From assembly GCA_019114755.1 (NCBI GenBank), contig DXEW01000025.1, positions 53,458 to 117,457 of the forward strand: a DNA stretch of 64,000 nucleotides, given 5' to 3'. The notes under the pieces were generated by a model. The model ran no database searches. It had not been told where the DNA came from and was given only the letters and a program-made list of their open reading frames with translations. Each line of letters begins with the position of its first letter. Within the stretch, counting starts at the first letter, position 1. Both the position numbers and the translations under genes were made by a program. The stretch comes from Candidatus Borkfalkia faecavium. GTDB taxonomy: Bacteria > Bacillota > Clostridia > Christensenellales > Borkfalkiaceae. Of the stretch, positions 35,939 through 43,148 are shown in pieces.

Positions 35939-36826
35939 TCAGCCGCGGACCATGCCCAGCTCCTCTTCGGCGCGGTTGATGATGGTCTCGGAATCGGTGA
36001 GATAGTCGATGTCTTCCTGCAGCTCTTCCGCATAGGCGGTGGCGGCGGCAAGGTCGGCACGGCGGCCGGCGATGCTGGCGTCGATGGTGCGCAGGACGCT
36101 GGTGTTGATGATGATGAGGGCGAGGATGACGACGACCACGACGGCGTAGATGGCCATCAGCAGTTTGCCCTGCGTGGTCATGGCGTGGCCCTTTTTCTCC
36201 TCGACGATGGTGCGCTTTTCTTCGCGCGCGGTGCGGTACTGGATGGTCGTGGCGGTGGGAGCGAGGTCTTCGTCTTCCTCCTCGAACACTTCCGCTTCGG
36301 GCGCAAGGCTCTCCTGCGGCTGCGCAAGCTCCGGGCTCACCTCGATCTGCGGGCGGGCGGGCGCGTAAGCGGGCGCCGCCTGCATGACGGGCTGCTCTTC
36401 CTCTTCAACGGGATCGCCGTACAGCAATGCGTGCGCATTGATGGGGGAATCGGCGCGGAAGATGTCTTCGGTCACGCGCTGGCGCTGCGGCTGCTGCGGC
36501 ACGCGGCGCTCGGGCATGGCCACGGGGCGCTCGCGCTCGGGATACAGCGTGGCGCGGGCATACTCTTCGGGCGAAGAATAGCTGACGGGCTCTTCGACCA
36601 CGGGCTGCTCGATGCCCATGATCTCCTCTGCAGTGTGCAGGGTGGGGTCCATGAGCTTCTGATAATTTTCGGCAATGCCGGCATTGAAAGTCTGCGCGCG
36701 CGCCTCCTCTTCGGCGCGGTCTGCCTGTGTGCCTGCGCCGCCGCTCAGTTTGCCGTACGCGGCCAAATGCCCTCTTGTTCTTTCGTTCGTTCTCGTCCGT
36801 TCCAATACGGGAAGCCCTGTTGCCAT
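35939..36826 (-). CDS. FtsL-like septum protein with long acidic N-terminal region
   Basis: A 295-residue protein in the ftsL position between rsmH and the class B PBP. The C-terminal 90 residues fit FtsL: a transmembrane helix (LLMAIYAVVVVVILALII, about 222-240), then a short coiled coil with heptad spacing (LAAATAYAEELQEDIDYL). FtsL is usually 90-130 residues. Here about 215 residues precede the helix: acidic, Pro/Gln/Glu-rich and probably disordered in the cytoplasm. An alternative is an unrelated bitopic protein. The ATG has AGGAGG upstream. It precedes the repeat island. Confidence 0.65.
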   Translation of the reverse strand: MATGLPVLERTRTNERTRGHLAAYGKLSGGAGTQADRAEEEARAQTFNAGIAENYQKLMDPTLHTAEEIMGIEQPVVEEPVSYSSPEEYARATLYPERERPVAMPERRVPQQPQRQRVTEDIFRADSPINAHALLYGDPVEEEEQPVMQAAPAYAPARPQIEVSPELAQPQESLAPEAEVFEEEDEDLAPTATTIQYRTAREEKRTIVEEKKGHAMTTQGKLLMAIYAVVVVVILALIIINTSVLRTIDASIAGRRADLAAATAYAEELQEDIDYLTDSETIINRAEEELGMVRG

Positions 36827-36853
36827 TGTGAACCCTCCTTGCTGATTATATTC

Positions 36854-37789
36854 TCAAATTTTTTCCGCTATGCGCAGCTTCGCACATTTCGAGCGGGAAT
36901 TTTGTTCCCGTTCCCCTTCCTGTGCGACGATCGGCTTGCGGGTAATGATCTCGATCTCTTTTTTCTTTCCGCACACGCACACCGGCAGGCTCTTGTCGCA
37001 GATACAGTCGGTCTCCAGATCGCGGAACACGTTTTTGACGATGCGGTCTTCCAGGGAATGGAAGGTGAGGATGCAGATGCGCCCGCCCTTTTTCAGCCGC
37101 CTCGTCAGCCCCCGCACCGCCTCTGCAAGCCCCGAAAGCTCGCCGTTGACCTCGATGCGGATGGCCTGAAAGCTCTTGCGCGCACACGGCCCGTTTTGGC
37201 GGAACTTGGCGGGGATGCTGCCTTCGATGACGGCGGCAAGCTCGCCCGTGGTGCGGATGGGAGCCTTTGCCCGCGCGCGCACGATGTTTGCCGCGATCTT
37301 GGCGGCAAAGCGCTCCTCGCCGTATTCTTTGAGGATGCGGGCTATCGATCTTTCATCGTACCCGTTGACCACGTCTGCCGCGCTGAGCTGTGCGCCGGCG
37401 TCCATACGCATGTCTAACGGGGCGTCGTGCATGTAGCTGAACCCGCGCGATGCTTCGTCCAGCTGATAACTGGAGACACCGAAGTCGAGCATCACGCCGT
37501 CCAGCTCCCCCACCCCCTCACTATCGAGTACGGAAGCAAATTCCTTGAAGTTTGCGTGATGGATCCGGTATCTTCCGCGAAATTCCGAAAGACGCTTGTC
37601 CGCAGCCGCGATCGCATCTTCGTCGAGGTCGGTGGCTATCAGCCTGCCGTCCGGCGCCGTCCTTCGGAGGATCTCACTGGAGTGTCCGCCGCCCCCTACC
37701 GTACCGTCGAAATAAATTCCGCCCGGCCGCAGGGCCAGCCCCTGCATGCACTCTTCGAGCATGACGGGCTGATGGGAGAACGCGGTCAT
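36854..37789 (-). CDS. rsmH: 16S rRNA (cytosine1402-N4)-methyltransferase
   Basis: RsmH (MraW) methylates C1402 of 16S rRNA using SAM. The 311-residue protein has HQPVMLEECMQGL at the start, the SAM loop DGTVGGGGHS (29-38), VMLDFGVSSYQLDEASRGFSY and the C-terminal ILTFHSLEDRIVKNVF and CEAA-type end (RSKCAKLRIAEKI). The ATG overlaps the mraZ stop as ATGA, indicating coupled translation in the usual mraZ-rsmH-ftsL order. Confidence 0.97.
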   Translation of the reverse strand: MTAFSHQPVMLEECMQGLALRPGGIYFDGTVGGGGHSSEILRRTAPDGRLIATDLDEDAIAAADKRLSEFRGRYRIHHANFKEFASVLDSEGVGELDGVMLDFGVSSYQLDEASRGFSYMHDAPLDMRMDAGAQLSAADVVNGYDERSIARILKEYGEERFAAKIAANIVRARAKAPIRTTGELAAVIEGSIPAKFRQNGPCARKSFQAIRIEVNGELSGLAEAVRGLTRRLKKGGRICILTFHSLEDRIVKNVFRDLETDCICDKSLPVCVCGKKKEIEIITRKPIVAQEGEREQNSRSKCAKLRIAEKI

Positions 37790-38235
37790 TCCTGCTCCTT
37801 CTTTTTCTGGTGCAGGGAATTCAGCTTGGCGAAAACGCTGCTGATGTTCATGCCCGACATTCTCTTGGCGAACTTCTCCGCCGATTCGATGCGTACGAAA
37901 GCTGCTGCGCCGGTAATGACGACGTCCTTATCGATCTGTGCATACTCCTTCAATTCCGCAGGGACGAGTACCCTGCCTTGTGCATCTTCCGTAACATCGT
38001 AAACCATACCCGTGAAGGATGCGATCGCGTTCTGCGCTTCTTCATCGAAGAAAGACACCTCGCCGAACCCGTCTAAAATTTTCTGATACTCCTTCTCCGG
38101 CATCACATAGATGCTCTCGCCGGGGCCGAATGCGAACTTGTAGTTCGCGCCGAGGTCTGCCTTGAACTTCGCCGGAATACGTATTCTGTTTTTGTCGTCC
38201 AACCGATTGTTGAACCTGCCGTTAAAAGAATACAT
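37786..38235 (-). CDS. mraZ: Transcriptional regulator MraZ
   Basis: MraZ is the DNA-binding repressor of the dcw operon and its first gene. The 149-residue protein carries two AbrB-like repeats with the DxxGR signatures in diverged and intact form: NRLDDKNRIRIPAKF (about 10-24) and EDAQGRVLVPAELK (about 90-103). I start it at the ATG at 38235, 24 bp past the predicted transcription start and preceded by AAGG; a longer frame upstream runs through the promoter. Three GTGG repeats at 10-bp spacing in the promoter look like its operator. Confidence 0.96.
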   Translation of the reverse strand: MYSFNGRFNNRLDDKNRIRIPAKFKADLGANYKFAFGPGESIYVMPEKEYQKILDGFGEVSFFDEEAQNAIASFTGMVYDVTEDAQGRVLVPAELKEYAQIDKDVVITGAAAFVRIESAEKFAKRMSGMNISSVFAKLNSLHQKKKEQE

Positions 38236-38266
38236 CTCGACGCCTTCTGCGGTTAATGGTGAATCT

Positions 38267-38295
38267 ATTATATCACCACTTTTGCCCACTGTCAA
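38267..38295 (-). promoter_or_regulatory. Consensus promoter of the mraZ (dcw) operon
   Basis: The minus strand reads TTGACA, 17 bp, TATAAT, an exact consensus. The start point is near 38260. Confidence 0.92.
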
Positions 38296-38299
38296 CCAC
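38276..38299 (-). promoter_or_regulatory. Probable MraZ operator: three GTGG repeats, 10-bp period
   Basis: GTGG on the minus strand occurs at 38276-38279, 38286-38289 and 38296-38299, exactly one helical turn apart, overlapping the spacer and -35 box. Known MraZ sites are short GT-rich repeats of about this period near the mraZ promoter, so autorepression is expected. Confidence 0.7.
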
Positions 38300-38381
38300 C
38301 TACCGCAAATTTTTTGCGCGTTTTTTAAATTTTTTTAGGGGTTTTGCACCACTTTTGGCAAAATACGAACATACGTTTGCT

Positions 38382-39116
38382 TCAAATGTAGCGAAAAAAG
38401 ACAGATTTATTCTTTTTTTTCGCCTCTCCCGTGAAAATCGGGGCGATTTTTGCCCTTTTTTGCGGATTTTTCGAACATATGTTCAAAACGGCCGCCAGGT
38501 GGTCAGCCGTCCCTAAATTTCCGTCAAAAACGGGGCAGCGGAGGGCGGAAGAGATGCGCCGGCGCAGAAAAACGTAGTGCGTACAGCCGAGGACGGCGGC
38601 GTCGAACGACCCCTGCGGCAGGTGGCGGGAAAGGTCGATGCGGGAGAGGCGGAAGATGTTTTTTTCCACATCGGCGGCAAGGCCTGCGGGGGCGTGGCAG
38701 ACGACGGAGACGCCGCGCGTGTTTTGGACCAGCGCCCCGATGCGCGCGCACGCGAGGGCGGCGGGGGTACACAGCAGCAGCACCCTGCCGCCCGGCACCA
38801 CCGCGGCGGCGGGGGCGAGCGCCGGCTCTACCCCAACAATCGGAAAGGGAAATTCCGCCCGCAGCGCTTCGATGCAGGCGGCGGTGGCGGTGTTGCAGGC
38901 GATGACGGCGGCGCGCAGGGGGAAGCGCTCCGCAAGGCGGCAAAGGGCGGCGCGGGTGAGGCGGTAAATTTCTTCCTCTCCCCTGCCGCCGTAGGGGGCG
39001 TTGGCGTTGTCGCCAAGATACACCGTGCGCTCGCCCGGGTAGCGGCGGCAAAATTCTGTCAGCAACGAGATGCCGCCCACGCCGCTGTCAAAAAAGCCGA
39101 TATATCCTTCGCCCAT
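38382..39116 (-). CDS. murI: Glutamate racemase
   Basis: MurI makes D-glutamate for the peptidoglycan stem. The 244-residue protein has the N-terminal GFFDSGVGGISLL (7-19), YLGDNANAPYGGRG (33-46), the first catalytic cysteine in VIACNTATAA (about 71-80) and the second in VLGCTHYVFL (about 176-185). The C-terminal 25 residues are Lys-rich and beyond the family core. Start ATG with AAGGAGGAAG upstream. It lies just upstream of mraZ on the same strand, thematically linked to the wall cluster but separated by the mraZ promoter. Confidence 0.95.
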   Translation of the reverse strand: MGEGYIGFFDSGVGGISLLTEFCRRYPGERTVYLGDNANAPYGGRGEEEIYRLTRAALCRLAERFPLRAAVIACNTATAACIEALRAEFPFPIVGVEPALAPAAAVVPGGRVLLLCTPAALACARIGALVQNTRGVSVVCHAPAGLAADVEKNIFRLSRIDLSRHLPQGSFDAAVLGCTHYVFLRRRISSALRCPVFDGNLGTADHLAAVLNICSKNPQKRAKIAPIFTGEAKKKNKSVFFRYI

Positions 39117-39149
39117 ACGCCCCTTCCTCCTTCTTTGCCCGGCTCTTGC

Positions 39150-39259
39150 GCGCTCTCTGCCCGCAGCATCCGCGCTCTTTGCCCGCCGCCTGCGCGCTCT
39201 CTGCCCGCAGCATCCGCGCTCTCCGCCTGCCGCCTGCGCGCTCTCCGCCTGCCATTGTA
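39150..39259. repeat. Five tandem 22-bp units upstream of murI
   Basis: Units of the form GCGCTCT(C/T)(T/C)GCC(C/T)GC start at 39150, 39172, 39194, 39216 and 39238, alternating two subtypes. They lie in the murI leader, next to a TACAAT (39254-39259, minus) that might be the murI -10 box. Confidence 0.85.
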
Positions 39260-39303
39260 TGAAAAATACTGCAAATAAATTACTCTTTTCCGCGAAAAAA
39301 TAG

Positions 39304-39332
39304 TTTACAAGCAGTTTTTTTTATGCTAAAAT
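39304..39332 (+). promoter_or_regulatory. Promoter of rpsT
   Basis: TTTACA, 17 bp, TAAAAT, with a T-rich spacer and a 30-nt leader. Confidence 0.8.
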
Positions 39333-39372
39333 AGCTGAGATAAATTGAGTAACCATTGAAAGGAGAAGCAAA

Positions 39373-39654
39373 GTGCCTAATATCAAATCCGCGAAAAAAC
39401 GCGTGGCTGTGATCGAAAAGAAAAATTCGCAGAACAAGATGATCAAGTCTTCCGTCAAGACCGCCATCAAGAAATACAACGCTGCCCTGGCAGCGGGCGA
39501 CGCTGCGGCTGCCGAGCAGCTGCTCCCCCAGACCGTTTCCGTCATCGACGCGGCGGCTTCCAAGGGCGTGATCCACAAGAACAACGCCGCCAACAAGAAG
39601 TCTGCCCTGGCCAAGGGGCTGAACGCGCTCAAAGCGGCGCCCAAGGCGGAATAA
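39373..39654 (+). CDS. rpsT: Ribosomal protein bS20
   Basis: bS20 is a primary 16S rRNA-binding protein of the small subunit. The 93-residue, Lys/Ala-rich helical protein has the typical PNIKSAKKRVAVIEKKN start and the NAANKKSALAKGLN end. It starts with GTG, set by AGGAGA nine bases upstream; non-AUG starts are frequent for rpsT. It is monocistronic with a clear promoter and terminator. Confidence 0.97.
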   Translation: MPNIKSAKKRVAVIEKKNSQNKMIKSSVKTAIKKYNAALAAGDAAAAEQLLPQTVSVIDAAASKGVIHKNNAANKKSALAKGLNALKAAPKAE

Positions 39655-39698
39655 CGGCAAGAGAACTTTATACGCGTTAAGTTTTGCAGCTCGGAACG

Positions 39699-39726
39699 GG
39701 CGCAGGCAGTTTGCCTGCGCCTTTTT
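39699..39726 (+). terminator. Terminator of rpsT
   Basis: GGCGCAGGCA pairs with TGCCTGCGCC across GTT and is followed by TTTTT. Confidence 0.95.
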
Positions 39727-39936
39727 GACGTGCCCGCCCTTTCCGCGGGCGATCCTCCCCCGCACGTTTTGCGGGAACGCGGCAGGGGCGCCCCTTTTGC
39801 CCACATCTTTCCGCTTTGGCGGGAAGCGCCCCTCCCCTTTTGCGGCGCTTTTGCCAAAGCGCCGCCCGCTTCTGCCGCGGAAGCGGGGCGCGGAGAGAGG
39901 GCGGCAAACAATTCGGGAAAAATTTTCGCAAAACGT

Positions 39937-39965
39937 TTGCCCTTTTGCCGCAAAGCGGGTATAAT
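39937..39965 (+). promoter_or_regulatory. Promoter of potABCD
   Basis: TTGCCC, 17 bp, TATAAT. The leader is about 65 nt. The 210 bp before it hold no gene, only GC-rich hairpins such as GGCGCTTT with AAAGCGCC (39842-39861). Confidence 0.75.
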
Positions 39966-40036
39966 AAAAACATAGACTGCCAGGCTTTCGGCTATATTAC
40001 ATGACGCGCGCGCCCGCGCGGCAACGGAGAAAATCA

Positions 40037-41551
40037 ATGGATCAGCTACGCAAGGAAGAAAAGATCATCGAGATCGTCAACGTATCCAAGGTCTTCGATG
40101 AGACGACGGCGGTGGAGAACGTCAGCTTCTACGTCCGCAAAGGGGAGTTCATCACCTTTCTCGGCCCCTCGGGCTGCGGCAAGACGACGACGCTGCGCAT
40201 GATCGCGGGGTTCGACATCCCCACCAGCGGCAAAATTTTGCTCAACGGGAAAGACATCACCGACCTTCCGCCCAACAAGCGGCCGGTCAACACGGTGTTC
40301 CAGCGGTACGCGCTCTTCCCCCACTACAACATCTACGACAACATCGCCTTCGGGCTCAAGCTGAAAAAGGTGCCCGTCACCTACATGAACGACAAGGGCG
40401 AAATGTACACGAAGATGCAGAAGCTCACCCGCCGCGAGATAGACGAAAAGGTGAAAAACGCCCTCGCCGTGGTCGACTTGGAAGGGTTTGAAAAGCGCAG
40501 CGTTTCCACCCTTTCGGGCGGGCAGCAGCAGCGCGTGGCCATCGCCCGCGCCATCGTCAACGAGCCGGAGATCCTGCTCCTCGACGAGCCCCTGGGAGCG
40601 CTGGACCTGAAGATGCGCAAAGAGATGCAGATCGAGCTGAAAGAGATGCACCGCAGGCTGGGCATCACCTTCATCTACGTGACGCACGACCAGGAAGAGG
40701 CGCTGACCATGAGCGACACCATCGTGGTCATGAAGGACGGCTGCATCCAGCAGATCGGCACGCCGACGGACATCTACAACGAGCCCGCCAACGCCTTCGT
40801 GGCCGACTTTATCGGCGACAGCAACATCCTCAACGGCACCATGGTGGACAAGCTGACGGTGCGCTTCTGCAACCGCAACTTCGCCTGCGTTGACGACTTC
40901 GACAAGAACGAAAAGGTGGACGTGGTCGTCCGCCCCGAAGACATCGAAATGTGCCCGCCCGAACAGGGCATGCTGGTGGGCAGGGTGATCGGCGTGGTGT
41001 TCAAGGGCGTCCACTACGAGATCACCGCCATGGTCGGCCGCTCGGAAGTGGTCATCCAGAGCACGCAGAGCCGCAAGGCGGGCGAGATCATCGGCATGAA
41101 CATCGCCCCCGACAGCATCCACATCATGAAAAAGGACCTGCTGTCCAACGTGTACGACGGCTATATCACCAAGCGCAACACCGTGTGCTTCGGCGACGGC
41201 GAGTTCGAATGCGACGTGACCACCCTCTACCCCGGCTCGCATCTGGACGAGGAGGGGTACCTGATCACCGCCGACGGGCAGAAGCTGGACCTGACGGACA
41301 CCGACGTGACGGTGGAAGTGGGGCTGACGGACATCGAGATCTCGGACAACGCCGAAGAGGGCGGCGCCCGCGGGCATATCGTTTCGCTCATCTACAAGGG
41401 CGACCACTACCAGTACATCGTGCGCACGGAGGAGAACGAGGAAGACTTCGTGTTCGATTCGGAAGACCTGTGGAACGAAAACGACTACGTGAGCGTGAAG
41501 ATCAGGCCGGAGAACATCAAGCTGCGGCTGAAGGCGGGTGAAAACAGATGA
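40037..41551 (+). CDS. potA: Spermidine/putrescine ABC transporter ATP-binding protein, extended
   Basis: PotA powers polyamine uptake. The 504-residue protein has Walker A GPSGCGKTTT (about 44-53), Q-loop NTVFQRYALFPH, signature STLSGGQQQR, Walker B ILLLDEPLGALD and the switch YVTHDQEEAL. A 20-residue insert (PVTYMNDKGEMYTKMQ) precedes the signature. The usual TOBE domain (about 285-365) is followed by roughly 130 more residues that look like a second TOBE-type module (GDGEFECDVTTLYPG to VKIRPENIKLRLK). Family members are normally near 370. The ATG has CGGAGA seven bases before; the stop overlaps potB by four bases. Confidence 0.93.
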   Translation: MDQLRKEEKIIEIVNVSKVFDETTAVENVSFYVRKGEFITFLGPSGCGKTTTLRMIAGFDIPTSGKILLNGKDITDLPPNKRPVNTVFQRYALFPHYNIYDNIAFGLKLKKVPVTYMNDKGEMYTKMQKLTRREIDEKVKNALAVVDLEGFEKRSVSTLSGGQQQRVAIARAIVNEPEILLLDEPLGALDLKMRKEMQIELKEMHRRLGITFIYVTHDQEEALTMSDTIVVMKDGCIQQIGTPTDIYNEPANAFVADFIGDSNILNGTMVDKLTVRFCNRNFACVDDFDKNEKVDVVVRPEDIEMCPPEQGMLVGRVIGVVFKGVHYEITAMVGRSEVVIQSTQSRKAGEIIGMNIAPDSIHIMKKDLLSNVYDGYITKRNTVCFGDGEFECDVTTLYPGSHLDEEGYLITADGQKLDLTDTDVTVEVGLTDIEISDNAEEGGARGHIVSLIYKGDHYQYIVRTEENEEDFVFDSEDLWNENDYVSVKIRPENIKLRLKAGENR

Positions 41552-42360
41552 CGCGCCTGCACTTTTCACGCAAGCAGCTGTGCATCCCCTACGCGCTCTT
41601 CCTCGTGCTGTTCGTGGCCATCCCCATGCTGCTCATCCTCTTTTACGCCTTTACCGACGAGGTGGAGGGCGTGCTCACCTTCACCTTTGCCAACTTTTTG
41701 AACTTTTTCACCAGCACGGCAAAACTTTCTACCCTGCTGATGAGCTTTACGGTGGCGATCATCTCCACGGCGCTGTGCCTTCTGATCGCCTACCCCGTCG
41801 CCTATATCCTGGCGCGCAGCAGGCTGCGCAAAAAATACGTGCTGCTGATGCTGTTCATCCTGCCCATGTGGATCAACTTCGTGCTGCGCATCACGGCGCT
41901 GCGCGAGCTTTTGGACCTCATCGGCCTGTTGGGGACGGAAAACTACCTCAACACCATCATCGGCATGGTGTACGACTTTCTGCCCTTCATGATCCTGCCC
42001 CTGTATACGACGCTGGAAAAGCTGGACAACAGCTACCTCGAGGCGGCATCCGACCTGGGCGCGGGGCCGTTCACCGTGTTCGCCAAGGTGACCTTCCCCC
42101 TGTCCATGCCGGGCGTCATTTCCGGCATCACCATGGTATTCATGCCCTCCATGACCAACTATGTGGTCTCGGACACGCTGAGCAACTTCAACATCACCAT
42201 TTTGGGCAAGCTCATCGACCAGTACTTCACCACCTATGACAACTGGCACATGGGCTCGATGATCTCCATCATCCTTCTGGTCATCATCTTTCTGACCATG
42301 CTCGCCACGGGCGGGTTCAAAGATTCCGAACGCGAAGCGAGGGGGGCAAACTTATGGTAA
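41548..42360 (+). CDS. potB: Spermidine/putrescine ABC transporter permease
   Basis: PotB is one of two permeases of the polyamine importer. The 270-residue protein has six transmembrane helices and the cytoplasmic coupling loop EAASDLGAGPFTVFAKVTFPLSMPGV (about 168-193), the EAA motif contacted by the ATPase. Start ATG overlaps the potA stop as ATGA, so translation is coupled; the ribosome site (GCGGGTGAA) is within potA. Confidence 0.95.
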   Translation: MTRLHFSRKQLCIPYALFLVLFVAIPMLLILFYAFTDEVEGVLTFTFANFLNFFTSTAKLSTLLMSFTVAIISTALCLLIAYPVAYILARSRLRKKYVLLMLFILPMWINFVLRITALRELLDLIGLLGTENYLNTIIGMVYDFLPFMILPLYTTLEKLDNSYLEAASDLGAGPFTVFAKVTFPLSMPGVISGITMVFMPSMTNYVVSDTLSNFNITILGKLIDQYFTTYDNWHMGSMISIILLVIIFLTMLATGGFKDSEREARGANLW

Positions 42361-43148
42361 AACGCATCCTATCCGTTCTCATCTGCGCGCTGGTACTGCT
42401 GTTCATCTACGCGCCCATCCTGCTGCTGGTGGTGTACAGCTTCACCGAGTCGCACGTCATCGGCCGCTGGGAAGGGTTCTCGTTCGAGCTGTACGCGCAG
42501 CTGTTCCGCGACGCGGAGATCATGCAGATCTTGTTCAACACCGTATGGCTGGCGCTGGCGGCGGCGGGGCTCTCCACCATACTGGGCACGGCGGGCGCCA
42601 TCGGCATCTTTTACAGCCGCAGGCGGGTGGCAAAGCCCCTGCAGGCGATGTCGCAGATCCCCGTCATCAACGCGGAGATCGTCACCGCCATCTCGCTGGC
42701 GCTGCTCTTTTCCATGCTCTTTTTGTACCGCACCTACTTTTCGCTCATCGTCGGGCACATGGTGCTGTGCACCCCCTTCGTGGTGCTTTCGGTGCTGCCA
42801 AAGCTCAAGCAGATGGACTCCAACACCTACGAGGCGGCGCTCGACTTGGGCGCAAGCCCCTCGCAAGCGCTCTTCCGCGTGGTGATCCCGCAGATCTTTT
42901 CGGGCATCGTTTCGGGGTTCATGCTCTCGATCACCCTGTCGCTGGACGATTACATCGTCACGGCGTTCACCAAGCCGCCCATGTTCGATACCATCAGCAC
43001 CTACGTCTACAACGCCGTCAAGAACGGCACCAACAGCTCCACGCCCGCGCTGCGCGCCCTGTCGGCGCTCATCTTCATCGTCATGATCGCGGTGCTGCTC
43101 ATCGTCAACCTGCGCGCCAGGAAGGGCGCAAAGGAGCGCCGCGCATGA
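42354..43148 (+). CDS. potC: Spermidine/putrescine ABC transporter permease
   Basis: PotC is the second permease. The 264-residue protein has six transmembrane helices and the EAA loop EAALDLGASPSQALFRVVIPQIFSGI (about 162-187). The end is basic (LRARKGAKERRA), facing the cytoplasm. It overlaps potB by seven bases, with GAGGGGGG upstream, and potD by four bases (ATGA). Confidence 0.95.
   Translation: MVKRILSVLICALVLLFIYAPILLLVVYSFTESHVIGRWEGFSFELYAQLFRDAEIMQILFNTVWLALAAAGLSTILGTAGAIGIFYSRRRVAKPLQAMSQIPVINAEIVTAISLALLFSMLFLYRTYFSLIVGHMVLCTPFVVLSVLPKLKQMDSNTYEAALDLGASPSQALFRVVIPQIFSGIVSGFMLSITLSLDDYIVTAFTKPPMFDTISTYVYNAVKNGTNSSTPALRALSALIFIVMIAVLLIVNLRARKGAKERRA

Noticed and set aside
39150..39259. 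CRISPR-like array
   Set aside because: The 22-bp units are directly adjacent with no spacers, and there are no cas genes in the window.
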